This document shows positions 1 through 6,033 of a DNA stretch of 7,053 bases, piece by piece (position 1 is the first letter of the stretch; each line of letters opens with the position of its first letter). The translations under genes and the position numbers were made by a program. The notes beneath the pieces are model-generated. The model saw only the letters and a program-made list of their open reading frames with translations, ran no database searches and had not been told where the DNA came from. The DNA is from Synechococcales cyanobacterium PMM_0036 (GTDB lineage Bacteria; Cyanobacteriota; Cyanobacteriia; Elainellales; Elainellaceae), in the NCBI GenBank assembly GCA_949127645.1, contig CASBQM010000411.1, positions 1-7,053 of the forward strand, written 5' to 3'.

Positions 1-222
1 ACTTTCTTGCTCCCGCGTTTTGTCCGCGAGATACTCCGCGGAAGGATTCATGTGCAGCTTTTCAACGGCCTTCACCAACTTAATCTGCCCACGCCGGGAC
101 AGCCCGTGGCTAACGAAAGGATGACGAAACTTTTCTTGCATCCATTCCAAACGGTTCGCGTAATCTTTTTCTCCTTCGCCTCCATCCATGTGTGCCTCCA
201 TTCCGCCGTCGTCGTCCTCCAT
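1..222 (-). CDS. N-terminal part of an unrecognised minus-strand protein (runs off the window)
   Basis: Read from an ATG at 222-220, this frame is open for 74 codons to the window edge, so the C-terminal part is missing. The start context on the minus strand is GGGAAAATGGAGG, with A at -3 and G at +4, a strong eukaryotic start. The first 20 residues are acidic and glycine-rich (MEDDDGGMEAHMDGGEGEKD), as in a disordered tail. Residues 21-74 look folded and helical: a segment with RLEWMQEKFRHPF, then LSRRGQIKLVKAVEKL, then a charged end (EYLADKTREQES). I do not recognise the family, and no catalytic motif or signal peptide is visible. A second ATG at 266-264 opens a 64-residue frame overlapping this start; it ends at 72, so it is more likely an upstream ORF or a chance frame. 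A TTTTTCAG acceptor-like site at about 255-248 could remove that upstream ATG by splicing. The call rests on the open frame, Kozak match and protein-like composition. Confidence 0.6.
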   Translation of the reverse strand, partial: MEDDDGGMEAHMDGGEGEKDYANRLEWMQEKFRHPFVSHGLSRRGQIKLVKAVEKLHMNPSAEYLADKTREQES

Positions 223-606
223 TTTCCCAATTCGCTGTCAGCTTCACCTGAAAAACCCTTTGCCATTTTGCGCAAACATACTTCTATTTATTCCCACCAT
301 TGAAATAACATGATAGTCACACTCAACCAAAATCAGCCACCAATCCGAGAAACGGTTTGAGTGGAGTGGAAACCTCATAAACATCCAAAACAGCCGTCAA
401 TAAATGAACGACTAATAAATCGCATAATGAATAGCAGGCCCTGTTACAGTTTATAATGGAAACGCTGTTGTACAGTAACACTGTCAACCCATCATCAACG
501 AAATCTCAAAAAAACCTCTACGAAATAAGGAACTTCCATCACGTACGCTGGCCACCGTAACGACATATCAACACTCTAAAACGCCCAGGTCCATGCCCAA
601 AAACAA

Positions 607-618
607 CTTTATATAAAA
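607..618 (-). promoter_or_regulatory. Possible TATA box of the minus-strand gene
   Basis: Read on the minus strand, 615-607 is TATATAAAG, a full match to the TATAWAAR-type consensus. It lies about 390 bp upstream of the minus-strand ATG at 222, so initiation about 30 bp downstream would give a 5' leader of roughly 360 nt, possibly with an intron. The plus strand of the same site also reads TATATAAAA, so the direction cannot be fixed from this box alone. Short AT-rich matches are common by chance; the support is its position next to the box cluster at 664-703. Confidence 0.25.
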
Positions 619-663
619 CAGGTACAGTCCATAACCAAAAACAAAATGCTCGTCGATTTGGTT

Positions 664-703
664 CGTCACGACGTATCGTCACGAAATCAGGTTTGTCGTG
701 ACC
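664..703 (-). promoter_or_regulatory. Cluster of CGTCACGA boxes (bZIP/CRE-half-site-like)
   Basis: CGTCACGA occurs perfectly at 664-671 and 677-684, 13 bp apart, and in inverted form with one mismatch (TCGTGACC) at 696-703. A further CGTCAC is at 766-771. Each contains TGACG on one strand, the core half-site of CREB/ATF-type bZIP factors. The cluster sits about 50-90 bp upstream of the minus-strand TATA-like box, a normal distance for an upstream activating element. Factor identity and activity are inference; the repetition itself is seen directly. Confidence 0.3.
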
Positions 704-1100
704 AATAAAACGATGATCGCATTGATATATTGCCAAACTTTGCTCCACCGATCGCCGTCTCCTTTCGTCACAAATTCAGTACTGCAAATCAGTAATTTTT
801 TTCATCGGAAACTATCGCTTTGTTAAGCTGATTCAATCATGGCTGTACCTGTCCAGACATGTGCCAATTGCATACACAATTAAACAGAACAAACCGCCAG
901 CAACCATAGAACAAACCGTCAACACGGCCCATCGTGTTGACTGGAAACATATGTCCGTTCGAATACAACGCAAAATGCAAAACGTTACAAACAAAATACT
1001 GAAACTTTTGTTCTTTTCAAATAGCAATACATTGTCTGCCCATGTTTACGAATCCAGACATACAAATCAACCACTTCTAACAACCTCATTCAACCGTCAG

Positions 1101-1154
1101 ACTCAGGGTCGTCTGAATCTTTGACCTTTCTCGTAAACTCTGAGTCGTCTCATT
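1101..1154. repeat. Short imperfect direct repeat
   Basis: ACTCAGGGTCGTCTGAAT at 1101-1118 recurs as ACTCTGAGTCGTCTCATT at 1137-1154, matching at 14 of 18 positions with a 36-bp offset. The shared core is GTCGTCT. It may be a remnant of a small tandem duplication; no function can be assigned. Confidence 0.35.
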
Positions 1155-1633
1155 GTTTTGAAAAGTAACACGTTCCAAAGCAGTACGAACAACTGTTTAC
1201 CAGAAAGATCACGAATAGACAACACTGCGTCACTGCATCTGCTAGTCACTTCGTTTGGGTCCCACCAATGATCACTTGCCGCGCAAAAAACAGATAACCA
1301 TTACAAACACCAAGCAGACAACTCCACAGAAATACTGAACCAGCAGAAATAAAAACCATATCCCGTTACCAAAACCACAACCTATAAAACAGACTGAGAA
1401 ATGCCCATCAAATGATCAAACCAAGACGCGTTCGAGGTAGAAAACTGCGGCTCACAACACACCGAGACCCCTTTCCATCAAATTTACGGTACCAATTCGC
1501 ACAGGAAATTACCGATCTTCCTTACAGCACTACCCAAAACCGCAGCGAACTGTCCGATCGCACCTGACAAGATTACCAATCAATGCCGTTCTAGTAATGA
1601 GACCAGATGAGATTGTCTCAACTGGCAGACCGG

Positions 1634-1717
1634 ATAAAGTTGAATCTCAACCTGTTTCGCCGTTGAAAATTTTCATAAAGTTGGAAATCTCAGGTGTTTG
1701 GCTTTCCCATAAAGTTG
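1634..1717. repeat. Degenerate tandem repeat carrying ATAAAGTTG
   Basis: ATAAAGTTG occurs three times, at 1634-1642, 1675-1683 and 1709-1717, with offsets of 41 and 34 bp. The first two copies also share the following bases in approximate form (AATCTCA, then TGTTT), which suggests a decayed tandem duplication of about 35-40 bp and not merely a repeated word. No protein-level repeat is obvious in the plus-strand frame that covers it. Confidence 0.4.
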
Positions 1718-2126
1718 CTAGCCCGCCAGTGTTACCAATGAACAAGCATCATGTCCACCGGTCGAAAAGCCCAACTTACTTGATATTGTCCGCCGAAATA
1801 AAGTCGTCCTTCTGCCTTCTCGAACCGTACACCCACCGTCCTCTTATCCGGCCTGCACACTCGACAGCCAACCAGATCCTAAATCTCAGCGTCCACAGGT
1901 TCTCTTCCGCGAACCCAGCGTCCCCCAGTCAAAGGATAACCACTTTCCAAATCCAACAAAGGCGACGACAGAACAAACTAAAAATCTACATTACCCAAAC
2001 GAAAAAAAAGCCGTTAAAGAGTGAGCCAACCAGCGAGCCTGCAACGTGGGTAAACCATCCTATCGCACTTTGTCTACGTTTACTTTCACTCCACCGCCCA
2101 GTAGGATAGCTACGACCGCCTCTAAA

Positions 2127-2147
2127 GTTGACCCTCAGCGGGTCAAC
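2127..2147. repeat. Perfect 8-bp inverted repeat (hairpin or diverging TGACC/GGTCA pair)
   Basis: GTTGACCC at 2127-2134 and GGGTCAAC at 2140-2147 are perfect reverse complements around a 5-base loop (TCAGC). The arms contain TGACCC and GGGTCA, the half-site of nuclear hormone receptors, here in everted orientation with 5 bp between half-sites. It could equally be a chance hairpin. No poly-T tract or gene end follows it. Confidence 0.35.
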
Positions 2148-2903
2148 AACCCATCGAATAGTGAAGAGTGGGCTCAAGTCCTACGCCATCCACAGCTCCG
2201 TCGTCTATCTAATACACAGAAATCCGACGGAACACGTATTGTACGATTGTATACCACCCAGCCCTGTCTTATCTGTCGCAGCGAACGTACGTGTCGCAAT
2301 ACAGGTTGCCCTAGTCTCTCAACTCCAGTTCACCACCCACGGAAATCACCAAGCCAGCCGTCTATCACTCACACTCGTACGTCTCTGTCCACAGCCTCTC
2401 AGAGCAGATCCACACACACCAGCGAAGCACCGACCACGTGAACAGCTGACAACCACCAGTCAACAAAACGACTTTGCTTCCTAATCACTTGAGTTCATCT
2501 TTAATCTAATTTCTGGTCACGTCTCACGAATTCAACGAAACTACATCATTAATCAGCTTCCCCTTTCAACTGACCAGTCCGAAACAAACACAAAAGCCGC
2601 ACATTTTTTAATTCCGCCTAATTGCCCCGCCTGACCAACGCACGATTCGCCATCCACACCGGTCGATTACCAAAAATGGACAACGACGGCAATCCTATAA
2701 CATCTACCGCCATGACCCCGACCGTCGCTCATCAACCCGTCCCACCACTAACATCAGAGCGTAAGACTGAGAAATTCGTGTAGTAATACCACTAGTAATT
2801 TAGTTATCGACCTACTAATACTATTATCAAAAAAAAGTCTGCAATGCCAAGCCAACATGTTCTTTTTCGTTCCTCGACTCGATTTATACACAATAAGGCT
2901 AAA

Positions 2904-2967
2904 CCAATGGAAAAATCCGCAGTCAGTCAGTCGACCAATAGCAGCAGCAATCTCCGGAAGGGGCGTG
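2904..2967 (+). promoter_or_regulatory. CCAAT/CCAAT/ETS/GC-box cluster
   Basis: Two CCAAT boxes lie at 2904-2908 and 2935-2939, exactly 31 bp apart, about three helical turns; that spacing is typical of NF-Y-bound paired CCAAT boxes. They are followed by TCCGGAAG at 2953-2960, which contains the ETS core CCGGAAG, and by the GC/KLF-type box GGGGCGTG at 2960-2967. All are on the plus strand, just where the surrounding DNA changes from AC-rich to G- and CpG-rich. This combination resembles an animal proximal promoter for the plus-strand gene. The motif matches are direct; promoter activity is inferred. Confidence 0.4.
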
Positions 2968-3081
2968 ACTGTTGCTAGAGCACGACTGCTGCAAGAAAGC
3001 GGGTTTAGCTAATTTCTTTTGCTATTTGAGGCATTGCGCTTCAGAAAGACGGAATCAGCTTTATGGAATCAGGGAAATTTT

Positions 3082-3091
3082 TATTTAAAAG
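3082..3091 (+). promoter_or_regulatory. Possible TATA box for the plus-strand gene
   Basis: TATTTAAAAG lies about 115 bp downstream of the GC box at 2960-2967 and just before CpG-rich DNA. It would predict initiation near 3115. It is a short AT-rich match and the distance from the upstream boxes is longer than usual, so it is a weak call. Confidence 0.25.
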
Positions 3092-3099
3092 TGAGCGCG

Positions 3100-3350
3100 T
3101 TGAACTGACGCGAAAACAAGCCGTGCGCGATTCCAGTCACCGGAGAGAAGGCGGGTGGACGTACGAGTGCAGGTTTAGGCCGGCCTCCCCGCCATAGACG
3201 CGCGTGTTAAACTTCAACTGACGCCCGTCGAAAACGCAATCATCGAAAACGTGCTTATAGATGCTTGTACGATGCCGCGTCAGTCGAACCGCGCGGCATG
3301 CGACCACCCAGAGGGTGTGTGATGTTTGCGCGGCAGCCACACACACGATT
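3100..3350. other. CpG-rich island-like segment
   Basis: About 25 CpG dinucleotides fall within 3121-3300, and 24 of the 60 bases in 3121-3180 are G, against 5 of 60 in 1321-1380. The segment contains GGCCGGCC, ACGCGCG, GCGCGG and similar words. CpG retention at this density next to paired CCAAT and GC boxes fits an unmethylated promoter or first-exon region. A minus-strand frame at 3137-3346 is open for 69 codons but begins with no ATG and has no recognised motif, so I do not call it a gene. Confidence 0.4.
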
Positions 3351-3361
3351 TCGCTGACTGG

Positions 3362-3391
3362 GTAAAACTGATTCGAGTAAAACTGATCCGA
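3362..3391. repeat. 15-bp tandem duplication
   Basis: GTAAAACTGATTCGA at 3362-3376 is followed directly by GTAAAACTGATCCGA at 3377-3391; the two copies differ at one base. This is a recent-looking two-copy tandem duplication with a period that preserves reading frame. In the plus-strand frame crossing it, it repeats the residues VKLIR. Confidence 0.7.
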
Positions 3392-3510
3392 TTTTTAACG
3401 AAGCGCAATACCTCAATTATGTTGCCAAAGTACATGCATAATCCACTGGAGCGCGGTCTCCGCAGACCAGCTTATGGATTGGTTGGTGGATACATTTTGA
3501 CGTTGATGGC

Positions 3511-3752
3511 TACGAGGAAGCGCGCCTAAGTCGGCCGCAGTTTGGCAAAAGTGGAAAAACCTGGCCAGGAAAGCAACAGCAGTGGTTGATTGCTTGATTC
3601 AGCAGAACTGTGATTGATTGATATCTATGGTCAGGTAACCACACATGCTTGCTCGATGCATGCGCAGCAGCGACCACAAGGCTAGCTCTGCAAAATGGCC
3701 AGGTTTTTCCTATCGGCGCAATCAGTGGCCGACTTAGGCGCGCTTCCTCGTA
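3511..3752. mobile_element. Foldback element with 57-bp bipartite inverted repeats and TA ends (MITE-like)
   Basis: The left arm (3511-3567) and right arm (3696-3752) are inverted copies of equal length. The outer 26 bp are perfect (3511-3536 against 3727-3752) and so are the inner 15 bp (3553-3567 against 3696-3710), while the 16 bp between them match at only about 6 positions. The arms enclose 128 bp that hold TTGATT/TGATTGATT repeats and no coding capacity. Both outer ends read TA followed inward by CGAGGAAGCGCGCC, so the element could be a Tc1/mariner-type MITE flanked by a TA target duplication. The TA is self-complementary, so this is suggestive only. A 5-bp match (TGACG at 3498-3502, CGTCA at 3761-3765), each 8 bp outside an arm, hints that the arms may once have been longer. 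The alternative is a local inverted duplication. Confidence 0.55.
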
Positions 3753-3886
3753 CCAAGATCCGTCATCTCGACCAGCCCAGTGTGCGATGTGTGCTACCAG
3801 TTCCGTTTTCCCTGTTCCTTGTCAATGAGGGTTCCAGATCAGCTGAACTCGAAACCGCCGATCAACTGCATATGCGGGCAGTCGAT
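3695..3886 (+). CDS. Possible first coding exon (64 codons) of the plus-strand gene
   Basis: The ATG at 3695 has a strong context (GCAAAATGGCC, A at -3 and G at +4). The frame runs 64 complete codons to GAT|GTAAGT at 3887, a near-ideal splice donor; read through, it would stop at 3911. The product starts MARFFLSAQSVADLG and later reads LFLVNEGSRSAELET; no domain is recognised. It ends in phase 0, which joins in frame to the exon near 4854 only if the second AG of the CAGAG acceptor is used. Two points weaken the call: the start lies inside the right arm of the foldback element, and several ATGs occur between the proposed promoter and 3695. It may be a chance frame next to a cryptic donor. Confidence 0.3.
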
Positions 3887-3913
3887 GTAAGTCTGACTCG
3901 AACCCAACTTTGA

Positions 3914-4853
3914 AAAGAAAAAAAGGAAAAGTCATAGGACGGTGTTGTGGTAACAAACATCACGCCTGTTGTTCTCGTAAGCACGTAGCATGTGCCGCCC
4001 ACCACTCAACCTACTATGGTATGCACATACCTTGCTTTTTACCCTGTATCAATAGGTTAAAAGCTCTCATTTCTTGCAATACCGAACCGGAAACCTGAAA
4101 CATACAACACGTTCTACAAGGACAGACCGTATCAGTCTAAATGAAAATCAAAATGTCCAATATTTTGATAACATTCCTTAAAACATACGCTACCATTCTC
4201 AATTTTGGAAACCAGGTTAATAGCAACATTAACAACTAAACCAACTCAACAACCTCGAACGGTGGTTCAAGCCAACAAGATTCATTCCAACCACGGCATG
4301 TTATCATTAATTCCTGTTTTAAACATGTGCCTCCACTACGGCAGATATCCTTATTTATATCCACGATAACCACTTGATGTACACATACATGTCATTAGCT
4401 GAATGATGAAGTGTAACCGTGTTAAAAAAAAACAAACAACGTAAACCATGCACGAAAAACAAAACACGAAATCCCGACCCCTAATAGTGATGGCATAAAC
4501 AAACACATCACTGCTAACTTGCTACCAACCCATCAAACCCGTCACACACAACAAAAGAGTCCCCAAATAATAGCAGCCATCGGTGAGGCCAACCCACCAG
4601 AACACCGCTACCGGATCAATCGCTGTCTAATGCAATCACTACCATAACGAATCCCACACACGGCGCCTTAGTCGCTTATTGTTTGACAAACATGCTTCGG
4701 TAAGCGCTGTCAAATTATTTTAACCCAAATCATTTTAACCAGTTGAACAACCTATTCATCCAAACCCTTTATAATCTACATAGACTGTAGCGAGAAATCA
4801 AAAATTGCGACATTTCTATTTCTACATCGACTAACTATCGGTTTTCATTTCAG
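3914..4853 (+). other. AC-rich, intron-like stretch without genes
   Basis: No coding region is supported between the GTAAGT donor at 3887 and the acceptor at 4852-4853. A purine run (GAAAAGAAAAAAAGGAAAAG) lies at about 3912-3931, and after it the DNA returns to the AC-rich composition seen left of 2850. Small repeats occur, such as AATTATTTTAACC and AATCATTTTAACC within about 4712-4740. The end carries textbook 3' splice signals: CTAAC at 4831-4835 with its branch A 19 bases before the AG, then GGTTTTCATTTCAG. The stretch is most simply a 967-bp intron of the plus-strand gene. Confidence 0.4.
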
Positions 4854-4909
4854 AGTCTCAACAGCTGGACCACATCAGCAAGCAGCTGCCCACACCATCG
4901 TCCACCAAG
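4854..4909 (+). CDS. Small internal exon (56 bp) with consensus splice sites
   Basis: The segment is bounded by CTAAC...TTTTCATTTCAG upstream and AAG|GTAAGAAT downstream, each close to consensus. All three frames are open. Read as TCT CAA CAG from 4856 it gives SQQLDHISKQLPTPSSTK, which joins in phase 0 to an exon starting at 5083. Read from 4855 it gives VSTAGPHQQAAAHTIVHQ, which joins the acceptors at 5041, 5050 or 5062 in frame. The acceptor is a tandem CAGAG, so splicing at 4854 or 4856 would shift the frame by two bases. The exon is well supported; its reading frame is not settled. Confidence 0.5.
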
Positions 4910-5050
4910 GTAAGAATTATTAAGTTACATACACAATACGCCTCCAGTCACACAAGCACGCCCCATCTGACTAACAAACGCTAGACTCAGTTCGCACTGC
5001 TTCAACTTTCGCAACGTGTGTGAACATGTGGCTCATTTAAGCTGACATAG
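4910..5050 (+). other. Short intron (about 141 bp) with several possible acceptors
   Basis: It begins GTAAGAATTATT. Candidate 3' ends are CTCAG at 4990 (preceded by CTGACTAAC at 4967-4975), TTTAAG at 5041, ACATAG at 5050, GTCCAG at 5062 and CTTTGGAG at 5082. The sites at 5041, 5050 and 5062 leave the same phase for the downstream frame. The 5082 site has the best pyrimidine tract but a weak GAG. The 4990 site has the best branch-point match but would put the TAA at 5038-5040 in the frame of the large exon. Confidence 0.4.
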
Positions 5051-6033
5051 TACAACGTCCAGATATACTTTCTCCTTTGGAGACACTTCCCGTCGACGAC
5101 TTAGATGCTACTGTGGAGCGTCTTGTGAAGCTCTACCGAGACCAGAGCTGGGCAATCGACATCCTCCAGTACTTGACGGTCCTCCTGCACAAGCAGACCG
5201 GCACCAGTCCTACCGCAGCACCTCCCATGGACATCAAATGGTTTTGTCGAGTGCAAACCCCCTTCAAAAGACGACTAGGCCAGTACGTTCCAAATGACAA
5301 CTGCGCGCCAGGGCAGTCCAGCTTTCTACCTGCTCCCATCACGGCGGCCAATCGTATCGCCAATGAACTTCACCGATTGCACCACGCCCACCAGCTCGCC
5401 GTTCTACATCTTTACGTCGAGCATTACGAGCTGGTGTTGACAGGCATCCATAACGCCATCGCTGTTTTCCAAACGGACCTCTCGCCGCCTTTCCTGATGC
5501 AAGCAGTACGAACCAAGGCCAAGAATGTGCTCTCTGAACAGGGTACCACCAGGACGAGTGAGTCGCTAGACATCAACGTCATTTCGTCCAGCGACCCTTC
5601 GGTATCCCTTAACCAAACCCGCCCCGAACATGTCCAGCGTCCCACCAACACATACCCTGAACCGGTCATCCAGCTTTCGCAGCACCTGCAACAACCAAAA
5701 TCACCATTTCTCCACAAAACCCACCAGCCGCATGGATGCGAGCACGCCACCAAAGGGAATCGCCGTCAACGTCGAATCGCGAAAAAATCCAAAAGAATCG
5801 CGAAACATAACCAGCCATCCACCAACACGTTTTCAGCAAAAAAAACCGCCGCCAGCAATAGCATGAAACGTTCTCGCACGTCAGATGCTTCACGCGATCA
5901 GGCGTTATTCGCTGCTCCCATCATCCATTCAAGTTTCCTCATTGATAAAAGTATACCACCTGTAACAACACCCGGCAGCTACCCCAGCACATTTCGTCGT
6001 CCCCAGCCCGTCATCTCTTCCGTAGATGAATAG
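5051..6033 (+). CDS. Terminal coding exon of an unrecognised helical, basic-tailed protein
   Basis: The frame is open from just after TAA at 5038-5040 to TAG at 6031-6033. The first in-frame ATG is at 5227 (268 codons), but the codons before it look real, so an upstream exon probably supplies the start; the left edge given is the TAG acceptor choice. Numbering from 5077, residues 8-40 form a likely amphipathic helix (VERLVKLYRDQSWAIDILQY), 51-72 are aromatic and basic (MDIKWFCRVQTPFKRRLGQY), and 87-135 form a long Leu/His-rich helical stretch (LHRLHHAHQLAVLHLYVEHY). From about 155 to 318 the chain is Ser/Pro/Gln/Asn-rich and probably disordered, with basic clusters at 229-243 (RRQRRIAKKSKRIAK) and 255-267 (KK then KRSR) that suggest nuclear entry or nucleic-acid binding. 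I see no membrane segment, zinc finger or catalytic motif, and I do not recognise the family. The antisense frames are Trp/Cys-rich shadows. Confidence 0.7.

Larger units (their letters stand above)
304..2850. other. Gene-free AC-rich stretch
   Basis: I find no coding region I can support here. The plus strand is dominated by A and C: in 1321-1380, for example, 47 of 60 bases are A or C and only 5 are G. This removes the T needed for stop codons on the plus strand and produces long open frames at 1597-2109, 2046-2441 and 2128-2484. Those overlap one another in different frames, mostly lack an ATG, and show no motif or obvious codon structure. The stretch is either intergenic DNA between the two gene starts or intron/5' flank of the minus-strand gene. 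Short repeats inside it are listed separately. Confidence 0.5.

Noticed and set aside
399..419. Two AATAAA words as polyadenylation signals
   Set aside because: No plus-strand gene ends nearby, and A-rich DNA yields this word by chance; others occur at 704 and 1348.
833..1027. Hydrophobic minus-strand 64-codon frame resembling a membrane peptide
   Set aside because: The GT-rich complement of AC-rich DNA automatically gives Phe, Leu, Val and Cys codons; no supporting start context or conserved motif is seen.
1597..2109. 170-codon plus-strand frame beginning with ATG
   Set aside because: It lies in T-poor, AC-rich DNA where stops are rare. The product has no motif or folded-looking segment, and the neighbouring frames are nearly as open.
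2046..2484. Two overlapping plus-strand frames (2046-2441 and 2128-2484)
   Set aside because: Both are open over the same DNA in different frames and neither begins with ATG. No splice pair or motif favours one, so composition explains both.
3911..3931. A-rich tract as a retroposon poly(A) tail
   Set aside because: It is interrupted by G, and I found no matching target-site duplication flanking the G-rich block.
3890..3990. tRNA B-box-like GGGTTCGAGTC on the minus strand near 3895-3906
   Set aside because: No A box or foldable cloverleaf lies at the required distance on that strand.
5424..5893. Minus-strand frames opposite the large coding exon
   Set aside because: They are rich in Trp and Cys, typical of antisense shadows of Pro/His/Thr-rich coding sequence.
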